A stretch of DNA of 64,000 nt from assembly GCF_026151205.1 (NCBI RefSeq), contig NC_087084.1, positions 13,047,453 to 13,111,452 on the forward strand, written 5' to 3'. This DNA comes from Bolinopsis microptera (taxonomy: Eukaryota > Ctenophora > Tentaculata > Lobata > Bolinopsidae). Below, in pieces: positions 23,201-33,197 of the stretch; positions within the stretch are counted from its first letter, which is position 1, and each line of letters begins with the position of its first letter. The notes under the pieces were generated by a model, which saw only the letters and a program-made list of their open reading frames with translations, was not told the origin of the DNA and made no database searches. A program made the translations under genes and the position numbers.

Positions 23201-24884
23201 CTACATTATGAAGACGCACATTAATTAATGCAACAATATCTTACATAACATTTACTTACACTGTTTAACATATCTGTGACTGGCACGTGTCAATATATTC
23301 CAGGCACGTGTCAATATATTCCTGGCACGTGTCAATATATTCCAGGCACGTGTCAATATCTAACTGGCACGTGTCAATATATTCCAGGCACGTGTCAATA
23401 TCTAACTGGCACGTGTCTGATTTTACTCACGTTGTACTTCTGTTTCTGGAGTATAGGGGCGTTTCCCACATTCCGGAGCACCACAGCTATTTTATCTGAC
23501 GCTGGGGCTGCAGCCTTCTGAAACAGTGTGAATGTATGTACTGTGTATAATGTACTGTGTATATTGTACTGTGTACAGTGTACTATACACAGTGATAAGG
23601 GGTATGTACACTGTACACTGTACAGTGATAAGGGGTCGTTCACAAATTACGTAATCAGCCGAGGGGGGAGGGGGTTTCCAAATGATTACGCTAGTGTAAT
23701 TTTGAGACAATAGCAATGTGTAAAACTGATTACAGATTACGGAGAGAGGGGGGTTGAAAATTGTCCAAAATGTTATTACGAAATATGTGATCGACCCCCA
23801 AGAGACTTTTCCTTGTCGCAATAAACGGGAACACTACAAATTTTGCCCCAGAATCATTACACAAGGGACTACTAAATTTTCCGATCCGGATATTACATAC
23901 AGTGATAAGCCATCTTAAGAATTACAAATATATCTCATTATTTATTATTGTAAGTGCATGAGAGCATGAGATTAAGTTTTCTCCTTTTCAGTCTTTTGTA
24001 ATCACTTGAAACAACCCTGAAAACTAGGCCCTGAAAATTAAACCCTGAAAATTAAACCCTGAAAACTAAACCCTGAAAACTAAACCCTGAAAACTAAACC
24101 CTGAAAACTAAACCTTGAAAATTAAACCCTGAAAACTGAACCCTGAAAACTAAACCCTGAAAACTAAACCCTGAAAATTAAACCCTGAAAACTAAACCCT
24201 GAAAATTAAACCCTGAAAACTAAACCCTGAAAATTAAACCCTGAAAACTAAACCCTGAAAACTAAACCCTGAAAATTAAACCCTGAAAACTAAACCCTGA
24301 AAACTAAACCCTGAAAACTAAACCCTGAAAATTAAACCCTGAAAACTAAACCCTGAAAACTAGGCCCTGAAAACTAAACCCTGAAAACTAGGCCCTGAAA
24401 ACTAAACCCTGAAAACTAAACCCTGAAAATTAAACCCTGAAAACTAAACCCTGAAAACTAAACCCTGAAAACTAAATCCTGAAAACTAAACCCTGAAAAC
24501 TCCACCCAGATTTCAATGACTTCAATCTTGCCGAAGTGCAACATAGCATTATAAGCTTTAGATTTGACTAATGAGTGTTTTTATGATACTAAATTTAATT
24601 AACTTATAAAAGTGGGAGGAGTGGACAAAAGCTGATAAGTGATAACAAACTGTTAATACCCACATCAGTATTATATATATTATATAATATATAACAATTA
24701 TTGAACACTACTAGTACTAATGCACGGATTACTCATTATAATTGTCATAATATAAAAGTGCCTCATTCATAAATCATTACAGCATACAGTAGAAAAATTC
24801 AGCAGAAATATTTATAATTACAACAGTAACCTTCTTGGTCGCTTCACTTGACGTCTCATCTTTACTTTCGTTTTCTTCCGCCAT
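17256..24884 (-). CDS. ATG12: ubiquitin-like autophagy protein ATG12, complete 4-exon gene
   Basis: Exons in order: 24884-24831 (MAEENESKDETSSEATKK), 23517-23431, 17647-17582, 17420-17256. All junctions are phase 0 and the product is 123 aa (human 140). The second exon carries IAVVLRNVGNAPILQKQKYN, the third VKWMSNWIKGKLKLKD, and the fourth DEQVILYIAQHFAPPLDQHV and LFDCFGTNDKLVVQY, ending in AWG. This is the ATG12 ubiquitin fold. The C-terminal Gly123 is the residue activated by ATG7, transferred by ATG10 and conjugated to ATG5; ATG12-ATG5-ATG16L1 then promotes ATG8/LC3 lipidation at phagophores. The N-terminal tail is shorter than in vertebrates, which is common. Exon 1 ends with a weak donor (GTTACT). 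Introns are large and hold five minisatellites and a MITE. The family match is strong at both ends and in exon order. Confidence 0.94.
17421..17581 (-). other. ATG12 intron 3 with short tandem repeat
   Basis: A 160-bp intron with five to six copies of GTTAATTGAGT (about 17448-17500), close to the acceptor of exon 4. Nothing else visible. Confidence 0.7.
18905..19172. repeat. (ACACACTAC)n tandem repeat, ATG12 intron 2
   Basis: About 28 imperfect 9-10 bp units, with an (AC)n core at about 18977-18998. Open frames of Thr-His-Thr or Cys-Ser-Val repeats on both strands are artefacts. Confidence 0.95.
19648..19850. repeat. dispersed repeat, copy 1 (ATG12 intron 2)
   Basis: About 200 bp from GGTCTTTATGAAATTTCTCT to AAAAATCTAT is repeated with about 90% identity at 52824-53028. 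It includes the palindrome GCGATTTTCAATCGC. A G-rich tract precedes both copies, suggesting the family shares a 5' G-rich end. Confidence 0.88.
20047..20318. repeat. 11-bp minisatellite (GGAACCTACTA)n
   Basis: About 22 copies in ATG12 intron 2, with longer variant units (CTAGAGTACTAGGGACC) at 20080-20130 and 20219-20235. Confidence 0.94.
22586..22732. repeat. 10-12 bp tandem repeat (CTTACACTATC)n
   Basis: About 12 copies in ATG12 intron 2, mixing CTTACACTAT and CCTTACATTAT forms. Confidence 0.93.
23280..23416. repeat. 21-bp array with seven CACGTG boxes beside ATG12 exon 2
   Basis: Unit GGCACGTGTCAATATATTCC. CACGTG cores lie at 23284, 23305, 23326, 23347, 23368, 23389 and 23410, exactly 21 bp apart (two helical turns). 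The array ends about 15 bp from the exon 2 donor. A regulatory role is possible but unproven. Confidence 0.9.
23632..23798. mobile_element. 167-bp MITE (GGGGTCGTTCACAAATTACG ends), ATG12 intron 1
   Basis: Left end GGGGTCGTTCACAAATTACG; the right end, read inverted, is GGGGTCGATCACATATTTCG. The interior is G-rich and non-coding. Similar GGGTCGTTCACAAATTACG ends are known in short non-autonomous DNA transposons of many animals. A short duplication of AGTGATAAGGGGT lies just to its left (23590 and 23624). Confidence 0.75.
24005..24503. repeat. 13-bp minisatellite (ACCCTGAAAACTA)n
   Basis: About 38 copies in ATG12 intron 1, with C/T variants (GAAAACT versus GAAAATT) and GG variants at the end. 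Confidence 0.95.
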
Positions 24885-25923
24885 TTCCTACAACATCCGG
24901 GTATAAAATAAGATTTTGGAATGTCACAAATTACAAAATTCATTACTTTAATTTTCTCGGTTAATCAAATTACGTAGTAGTATTTTAGCACATACAATAC
25001 AATTGTATCCCTGTATCCTTATATGTCAAGAATCAAGATCTGCCATTTTACCTTGACATCAACACGTCGCATTAATTAGTATTACCAATGCAGTTTATAC
25101 AATCATTAACGATGATGTATTCAATTGTAGGATATGCTTTCAGGTTAGCTCTATGAATGACAATTGACAAGCTGAAGAATCTTAAAACTTCTGACAAAAT
25201 TCCGATTAAGACAGAATTTAGACAATAAGCATTTGACCAGGTACAGATATCCGGCAAAATTAACTTCATCTTAATATAGATATAAAAAGTAAACTATTAA
25301 ATGGTCATAGCGTGATGCTGATTGCAGATGGTGCCTTTTTATTTTAGTCATTTATTATCATTGATACAAAACAATGGCCAGTTTCCGGATAATTTCCATT
25401 GAATGTTGTCTTGTCCTAATTGTATGACTGTATGTCGTATGATGTCGCTGGTGACCATTGTTTTACAGCCCGTATTTCCTGATGATGGTGCATGTAATAC
25501 GTTTTACAGTGTTCCTAACATAATGACGTCACGCGATCATGTGGTCACTATTAGTGAGCTCTGTAGTGGAGAATTGAACAAAATATGACATAGAACTTGA
25601 TAATTTTATTTAAAAAGAAAGTGTATCAATTTGAACATTATCATTATGAAATAAGTTAACATAAAATTATTTGTAAAATTCTCTCTGAAAATTTAAAATG
25701 GAACGGTGTGTAAAATGTACCCTATGCTATGCAGCATAATATTATAACTATGAAGCTAAAAAAGAAGCCGTAACTCAGTAAATATACTTTATAAATTTTA
25801 GAAGAATTTCTCCCAATTACTTAGAAAGGATTTATTTCAACATTCAAATCAACACGACAATTTACTACTTGACACACCAAGCTTCAACACACAAAATTCA
25901 GAAATGTCCACCAGAAGAGCTCC
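24885..25923. other. intergenic: ATG12 upstream region and 3' side of the KH gene
   Basis: About 1 kb of AT-rich DNA without a supportable exon. The ATG12 promoter should lie in its left part. TGACGTCA-like TGACGTCACG occurs at 25524-25533. Confidence 0.5.
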
Positions 25924-28900
25924 CTAAAACCGGTAATCTCCGAAAGTTTTCCATTGATGGTACTGCTGTCTACCACACGCTAACCAAGTAGGAGTACCTC
26001 CATCTGCTGGGTTCATGTTATGCTGGTCACTATTGTAGCGCGGGGGACCGATATCACTGTAAGTATTACTGACAGTACCGCTGTAAGTATTACTGTAAGT
26101 ATTACTGTATGTACTGGTGTGTCTGTGTCGAGGGTGAGGTATGTAGAAGAAGAGTGAGGGCAGGGTGTCAGCGTGTGTGGAGGTGACAAGTTCTTCTACC
26201 AGCTGTCTGAAGAGGAAGACATGGTTTAAGTTGGAGGATTACATAGTTGAAATAGTTCTAGTTGAAATGGTTGAAGTTGCGCAAGATCAGGACATGGCAA
26301 TTTCATATCTATTCATTTAACAAAAGATTCACACACGTATTATAGTGCTATAAATATCGCACGTGCACTATAAATATCGCACGTGCACTATAAATATTGC
26401 ACGTGCGCCGCGCGAAGGAACACTATCTGACCTAAGTCCATCCCTCATCTGTTGTCTGTGCCCAGTAACACTGATAACACACTCTCCCTCTACTGTCCCC
26501 TCATCTAGTTGTATCCACACCCCGTTACTTTCCTCCACGTGCTGTATTACTCTCTTTCTCTTGCGGAACCGTAGTAACTGAGGGAGTTGTTTTTAGGGTT
26601 AATTATATGCTTTACAGATATTAGTATATACAATATAATATACGATTTTGAAAATTAATATTGATACATAATACTTATCAATATTAATTTTACTAACATC
26701 TGTAGCATGAATCATAGTAGCATGGATTATACAAAATAAAACGACGGATTACGTCAAATATTCTACATCTTAGTTATCACTGAGAAGATCATATTGTTTT
26801 GATCGAAGCTTTTGTTTGACGTAACTCGTCGTTTCATTTTGTTTCCGCTCTCGGCTAGCCGATAAGCACTGTCAGCAGACGACGCCTCTCAAAGTATAAT
26901 ATCAGGGATATCGAGGTTGTAAAGCATTGTTTATATTCGAGGCAGTCTCCTAAAACGGAAGTTTCAAATGAACGAATACAGATAAACCGTCCAACATAGA
27001 TCACAAATTATTAAAACTCACCTAAAATTAACAACAACCTCTAATATCGACTAACCTCTGAAGTAATCATAGCAGGCATAACAATCAACATAGTCTCTTC
27101 CCGGGTTTTGCCCACGCTGTTTCTTCTTCTGTCAAAATGCTTGCGGAGGTCCTCTGTTATAGTGTACAAACATTCCAGTACCTGGTATTTATAATTATGT
27201 CTATGATTTGTTTATTTTTGAAAATGGAAAAATCTACTTCAAATCAGATATGTCGCCCATTTTAAACTTTTATATTCAAACTGAGAAAGGCTTACAATTG
27301 AACTCGACGCGTAATTCTAATATGGTCTGAATTGTTGTATAATTTAATATAACATGTACATTGTAAATATCATAATTTGCTGCTAGTATATAATACTATA
27401 ATAATATTAAAATGTTGTACCTGTTTGGGACTACCCTTCAGATAAACCTGACACTCTTTATACACAGGGTAGAGGGTTTTAGTGAACCGTAACACACGCA
27501 ACCTGCAGGGTAGAGGGTTTTAGTGAACCGTAACACACGCAACCTGCAGGGTAGAGGGTTTTAGTGAACCGTAACACACGCAACCTGAATGGCAGGGTAG
27601 AGGGTTTTAGTGAACCGTAACACACGCAACCTGCAGGGTAGAGGGTTTTAGTGAACCGTAACACACGCAACCTGCGGGGTAGAGGGTTTTAGTGAACCGT
27701 AACACAAGCAACCTGCAGGGTAGAGGGTTTTAGTGAACCGTAACACATGCAACCTGCAGGGTAGAGGGTTTTAGTGAACCGTAACACACGCAACCTGCAG
27801 GGTAGAGGGTTTTAGTGAACCGTAACACACGCAACCTGCAGGGTAGAGGGTTTTAGTGAACCGTAACACACGCAACCTGCAGGGTAGAGGGTTTTAGTGA
27901 ACCGTAACACACGCAACCTGCAGAGTAAAGGATTTTAGTGAACCGTAACACACGCAACCTGCAGAGTAGAGGGTTTTAGTGAACCGTAACACACGCAACC
28001 TGCAGGGTAGAAGGTTTTAGTGAACCGTAACACACGCAACCTGCAGGGTAGAGGGTTTTAGTGAACCGTAACACACGCAACCTGCAGGGTAGAGGGTTTT
28101 AGTGAACCGTAACACACGCAACCTGCAGAGTAGAGGGTTTTAGTGAACCGTAACACAAGCAACCTGCAGGGTAGAGGGTTTTAGTGAACCGTAACACACG
28201 CAACCTGAAGGGTAGAGGGTTTTAGTGAACCGTAACACACGCAACCTACAGGGTAGAGGGTTTTAGTGAACCGTAACACACGCAACCTGCAGGGTAGAAG
28301 GTTTTAGTGAACCGTAACACACGCAACCTGCAGGGTAGAAGGTTTTAGTGAACCGTAACACAAGCACCTGCAGGGTAGAGGGTTTTAGTGAACCGTAACA
28401 CACGCAACCTGCAGGGTAGAGGGTTTTAGTGAACCGTAACACACGCAACCTGCAGGGTAGAGGGTTTTAGTGAACCGTAACACACGCAACCTGCAAGGTA
28501 GAGGGTTTTAGTGAACCGTAACACACGCAACCTGCAAGGTAGAGGGTTTTAGTGAACCGTAACACACGCAACCTGCAGGGTAGAGGGTTTTAGTGAACCG
28601 TAACACTGCGGTAATTCCTTAGTGAGCAAAGATGTTTTTTACAGTAGTTTGTTACAATAAAAGGTGTTTATAAAAGGTGTTTGTTAAAGGTGTTACACTG
28701 TTACAGGTGTTAAAGGTTTTTGTTACAGCTACTAAACTAAACTCTCTCCAGGAGGCAGGAGGTAAGTTATAAAAATGGATGGTATTTTTTAAACACTGCC
28801 TGTAATTCATATCGAAAGTGATAGAATATTCTACAGTATTCTCGAAGGCGAAAAGATTTTATTTTTAAATTCTAAGTGTATTAATTAATAATTACCCTTC

Positions 28901-31288
28901 TTTTATGTAATATTCCTTCCCACGTTGGTTCATGATCCTATTTATCTCTTCAGTTACCAGCACTTTCATAGCAACGTTGTATTTAAGCCCTGATAGAATT
29001 ACTGTTAATACTAAATAAAAGCAGCAAGTCAGTAACTATAATGAGAAGTACGCACGGTGCTTGGCTTAAAGTACGTACGGTACAGCAACTTTTAAAGGTA
29101 CGTACCGTACGCCCACATCCAGAAAGTTTTATATTTCCTCCCAGATGCGTTTTTTTCTAAATTCTGTGGCCAGCTCGCTTCGCTCGCAAGTTTGGGGGGG
29201 GGGGCTGTCGGCGAGCGAAGCGAGTCGACGTGTCCAATCCAGCTGCGCAGCGAGCAAGCTGTGGCAGGGGTCTGGGGGCGCAGCCCCTAGCGGGGTCCAG
29301 GGGCGGAGCCCCTTGGCGGGGGCTAGGGGCGCAGCCCCCGGAATTTTTTTGCGAAATAGGGTGTTTTAGACGGCATTTGGCATTAAAGAAATTTGTAGGA
29401 CAGCAATAAACTGGGATTGAAAAGAATCAAGTACTCACGTAAATTTGGTAACTTCACAACAGCAATCTGCATTCTCCAATCAGAATATTTCACTGTGTTC
29501 CAAAACTGACGGGATGTTCCTCTTTGATTTTTATACAATCGAAACATTTTCTTCAAAAATTTCCTCAATTAATTTGTCTTTATTCCAAAAAAATATTTCG
29601 AAATTTAGGAGTTACTTCTCAAAAATTTCCTCTTTTTCTCCCGTTTTTCCTCCCAAAAAAAATTTCCTCCAAGGCTGCCTTGCAAGATGGCGTGTTTCTG
29701 GATGTGGGACCGTACGTATTTTTCATCTCAAGTCAGTATATATTCACCCCAAACATCATAATATTATGTCAAATGCGCTAACTGCCTCAGATATAATCAT
29801 GATAAATCATAACAATCAAAATTACAATTACAATAAGTCATGTCATTAGGTATGAAACTCCAAAATCACTCCGAAATTCTCGATGAAGTCAAAAAATGTT
29901 TTTTTGGGAATGGAAGTCTCACAAAAATCCATGCATGGCCATATTCTCTCTAGATATTCTTTTATAATAATAATAAATTGAAGTTTAAGAACACCACTAT
30001 TAATTAAGATAAGCTTATACTCAGCAGTGTTTAATCTAGTCATCCCAGAAACTATCATGATAAAAGTTAGGACTGCTATCATATATATTATATACTTGAA
30101 AATACATCGTTCATACTAAAATCATAGAGTGAAGCTTAAAATTAAAGAACTAACACTAAATATAGGCCAAAATCAGTCATTGATAAAATTATTGAACATT
30201 CCTAATGTATTTTAATTCATAGCTAGCTTATTCAATGAGGTATTTTACTTCATAAGACTGCACGCTCCTTTTACAGCTTTTACAAGCATCACTTTACATG
30301 GCTTTAGCTTAATCGTAAAATCTTGAACCTATCATAGACTTTAAACAATTTATGTAACTTATTACTACATAATATTACTATATTTATATTGTGTAAAGTA
30401 CCTGAGTAAACGTTAATCCTGTCCTGGGCTGCTGATGAAGAGTCTCCACGTTGGTCTGCAGTAGAACTGGAGGGCGTGGTCTCTCCTTCCGATGTCGTTA
30501 TCTGAAGAATGTCTGTCAATTACACTAGTAATTAACACCATGCACCATTAACTTTCCCTGCTATTGGAATTGCATCGTCAATTGTAACACCAACAGCCGA
30601 TATTCTAGACTCCCAGCCGCGAGCCAAAATAACATTTTTACTATAAACTAGAATTAGATATCAAACCTACACTCGAAGAAGATGTGGCCTCTGAGCTCCT
30701 CTTCTCCTCGTGTTTCTTCTGAATAAGTGCCAGTCTCTGTCCCAAAGTCAGTACTCTCCCATCATCACCACATTTGGGGATATTCGCCAGAGAGTACGAT
30801 CTGATCACTGTAGGCGTGTTGTTTGTCTGTGTGTTTGTCTGTGTGTTTGTCTGTGTGTTTGTCTGTGTGTCGGTCTGTGTGTTTGTCTGTGTGTTTGTCT
30901 GTGTGTTTGTATGTGTGTTTGTCTGTGTGTTTGTCTGTGTGTTTGTCTGTCTGTCGGTCTGTGTAATTGATTTTGAGTCATCGGCCCTATTATCATTATC
31001 ATTACTGCTCAGATTAACATTGTTCTGATTATCTCCGGGTGAAGGCTGGTTGAACAGTTCGTCGTTTAGTGGGTTGATATAGTTGTCACGTAGGTTGCTA
31101 TAGTTGTCACGTGGGTTGCTATAGTTGTCACGTGGGTTGCTATAGTTGTCACGTGGGTTGCTATAGTTGTCACGTGGGTTGCTATAGTTGTCACGTGCAG
31201 CAGAGCTGAAGTATTCCTCAGGGGGGTCCAGGGGCTCATCTTTAATTGTGGTAACCTCTGTTAGCTGCTCCTCATTTCCAATCACCAT
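25924..31288 (-). CDS. divergent tandem KH-domain protein, NOVA/PCBP-like (about 482 aa)
   Basis: Coding exons in order: 31288-30671, 30501-30402, 28989-28896, 27502-27421, 27181-27056, 26577-26432, 26206-25924. Phases agree at every junction. N-terminus: EVTTIKDEPLDPPEEY (IKDE is a possible SUMO site), six RDNYSNP-type repeats, a TNTQ repeat, then LTLGQRLALIQKKHEEKR. KH-like domain 1: LKYNVAMKVLVTEEINRIM ... KECQVYLKGSPKQVLECLYTI. KH-like domain 2: TMLIVMPAMITSELLRFRKR ... IQHVEESNGVWIQLDEG ... ECVISVTGHRQQM. Strand-helix order and spacing resemble NOVA KH1-KH2 (splicing regulators), but the GXXG RNA-gripping loops are absent (NQRG; RKRKR), so classic RNA binding may be lost. The tail is Tyr/Ser/Thr-rich. 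Exon 4 begins inside a 41-bp array of duplicated splice acceptors. Start chosen at the first ATG after a TTTTCAG acceptor. The gene model is firmer than the family call. Confidence 0.66.
27464..28607 (-). repeat. 41-bp minisatellite made of the acceptor and first bases of KH-gene exon 4
   Basis: About 28 units. Read on minus, each holds a pyrimidine tract, CTACCCTGCAG, and then the first roughly 25 bases of exon 4 (GTTGCGTGTGTTACGGTTCA). The last unit (lowest coordinates) supplies the acceptor in my model (exon from 27502), which restores the phase left by exon 3. Some units carry substitutions or short length changes. 41 is not a multiple of 3, so use of a neighbouring acceptor would shift the frame. 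Confidence 0.9.
29170..29350. repeat. GC-rich hairpin-rich island
   Basis: A 180-bp GC-rich patch in AT-rich DNA inside intron 2 of the KH gene. It holds inverted motifs GCTCGCTTCGCTCGC / GCGAGCGAAGCGAG and serial short hairpins with the pattern GGGGCGCAGCCCC or GGGGCGGAGCCCC (at about 29277, 29300 and 29325), plus a run of ten G. It looks like an inserted repeat-palindrome element rather than a gene. The + strand open frame across it is low-complexity. Confidence 0.75.
29975..30105. repeat. dispersed repeat, copy 2 (KH-gene intron 2)
   Basis: Same sequence and orientation as 10523-10642, with small insertions (TATATATTATA near 30083). Confidence 0.85.
30805..30966 (-). repeat. coding (ACACAGACAAAC)n repeat encoding TNTQ
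   Basis: A 12-bp repeat within exon 1 of the KH gene encodes about ten TQTN units flanked by TDRQ. Its length is a multiple of 3, so it stays in frame. It adds a polar low-complexity linker. Cys/Val-rich frames on the + strand are shadows. Confidence 0.88.
31075..31196 (-). repeat. coding 21-bp repeat encoding RDNYSNP
   Basis: Six tandem units (RDNYSNP, last ones RDNYSNL and RDNYINP) in exon 1 of the KH gene. Each unit also contains CACGTG or CACGTA on the DNA level. Confidence 0.9.
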
Positions 31289-32450
31289 GCTGAAAATTCT
31301 AGTTAAATTATTAGAAAGATGAAACACGTGACAGGTTGTAGTTGTTATCTTCTCGGTGTTCAGATGCAACCAATCATACTATTGTTATAATGTCAGGTGA
31401 CGATGTTTTTCTTATAACCGAGTCTAATTTACTGTGATATATTTATAGCAAATTGCTGAACGTGGAATTCTATTTTATTTAAACTCTCTCCGGTGATTAT
31501 TTTTTAAATTATGATTTTTAAATTCTAATGGCACACTTTAGACAGTAAAACGAGAAACTTTATGTCAAAACTTAATAATCAATATTTACACAAGTTTGCA
31601 GAAAGATAATAGTTAATATAATGTAACAGAAATGTATAATGATACATCACATCATCAGTCGACAACCAAACCATTATCATTCTTTCCTTATCGCTTGCTT
31701 TAAAAACTCATTTTAACGCACCAAACGGCTCTACCATACACTTGTCTAAAAAGAAACTGGAAAACCATCATCAATACAGGATGCACAAATTTAATTCTAC
31801 GATAGACTACCATACAAATTGAAAGTAAACGAAATAACATTGACTTGTTAGTATAATATACCACGTGTGTTACTATGGTTACTAGGCTTTGTATCGCTGC
31901 TAGAGCTAACCCTTGAAAATAATCATATTTGTACGACACGTTTACTAATTTGACTAATTATACAGGACTTTTGTTAGCTACTCGAAATAACTCGAAACTA
32001 CTCGAAATCAAGATCAAGTGAGCCAACTATTTGTTATCCTGAAACTTCCTAGCATCTATGGTAGGAATTTAATCTAATTTATAGTATACCAAATATCTTA
32101 ACAAATTTCTGTAGAAAGCACAGTAGAAATTATAAGATTCAATATATTTTCGTAACATTCTAATATAACCCGCGCTACACTATAATAAGAATTTTAAATT
32201 ATAAGTTTTATGCCATCCAAGTTTTTAAGCCCGACATAACAAAGATTTATTGAATCTCGAATTTTAAAAAGCGGAGCACTGTTGAAAACAATTATTTAAA
32301 GGATTCATTATTATTATAACCACAGCAAACATTAACTACAAATTGTAGAGTTTGCCTACATACCTTCGTAAAAATAACAAAGCTTAAATTTACAACAAAA
32401 ATCGTCCAATTCGGTTTTTATCATCAAATTAAAACGCATATAAAATGTAC
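31289..32450. other. probable 5' UTR intron of the KH gene
   Basis: AT-rich DNA with no supportable coding exon. A consensus-like acceptor (AATTTTCAG) lies two bases before the KH-gene ATG, which implies that an upstream non-coding exon exists. Confidence 0.4.
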
Positions 32451-32522
32451 CTCTTTTCGGTCGTGTCGTTGTCGATCAATAAAAAATTGTTGAAGGTGCA
32501 AATGATTTGTACTTCGGACCAT
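32451..32522 (-). other. candidate first exon of the KH gene carrying an upstream ORF
   Basis: On minus, ATG at 32522 opens 24 codons (MVRSTNHLHLQQFFIDRQRH ...) up to a donor (GAG|GTACAT) at 32450. Joined to the acceptor before the KH-gene ATG, the frame continues five more codons (HGDWK) and stops just past the main ATG in another frame. That would be a 29-codon upstream ORF overlapping the main start. The exon is inferred only from the donor and position. Confidence 0.35.
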
Positions 32523-32823
32523 GATGAAGAAGATCACAAAGCCCAGTGAGTAAACCACACTGACTTATTTAATTATATCAAACAGTTCTCTCTCTCTCTC
32601 TTTTAAGATGAAAAACAAAAAATACAAAGTCTTTAATATTTCAGATCACGACGTGATGAAATAATTCATTTTCCATTTATACAGTAGGTTCATTCGATAA
32701 ATCTGGAAAATTCGCTTTTTGACACCCTCGAGAAATGGTATTTTTACCATCATAACAATATGATAACAACATGCCGGTGATTTGATAAGTTTTCAGTCCC
32801 GTCAAAGTTTTTTCAGTTTTTGT

Positions 32824-32887
32824 CTCACGTGAGCTGTGTCACGTGTCGTCATCACGTGTCGTCATCACGTGACGTCATCACGTGTAC
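32824..32887. promoter_or_regulatory. CACGTG/CRE cluster upstream of the KH gene
   Basis: Five CACGTG boxes in 64 bp, the last four 13 bp apart, with one joined to TGACGTCA (CACGTGACGTCATCACGTG). It lies about 300 bp upstream of the candidate KH-gene first exon and 3' of the Rap2-like gene. A bHLH-Zip/bZIP binding array is an inference. Confidence 0.5.
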
Positions 32888-33045
32888 ACAGTTTATCTAG
32901 TAGTTAGTCTAACAGTGAGGCACAATGCAATGATTACACAACAAGGAGAATTCATCAAACCTATTAAATCTTGCAACACAATATTATGAGGATGAGGATG
33001 ATTTTAGGACATTATAAGCGTTTTGGTTCCATGCACAGATGCCTG

Positions 33046-33112
33046 CAAATCACGTGACACTACACGTGACGTCATCACAACACGTGATGTCATCACAACA
33101 CGTGACGTTATC
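33046..33112. promoter_or_regulatory. second CACGTGACGTCATCA cluster
   Basis: Four CACGTG boxes, three fused to CRE-like TGACGTCA, TGATGTCA or TGACGTTA, with an ACAACACGTGA spacer. It lies about 90 bp beyond the Rap2-like stop codon, probably in its 3' UTR, and 570 bp upstream of the candidate KH-gene exon. Confidence 0.5.
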
Positions 33113-33197
33113 ACCAGACACCAGACTAACAGTTACTACAGACAGGGGCACGATGTCCCACACTCGTGTATCTTTTAAAAACATTACAAAATGTCCC

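Noticed and set aside
27479..28448. VLRFTKTLYPAGCVCYGSLKPSTL repeat protein
   Set aside because: Only the last unit's start appears used, as part of KH-gene exon 4; the rest is array sequence.
30710..31028. Plus-strand Val/Cys-rich frames
   Set aside because: Antisense shadow of the coding TNTQ repeat of the KH gene.
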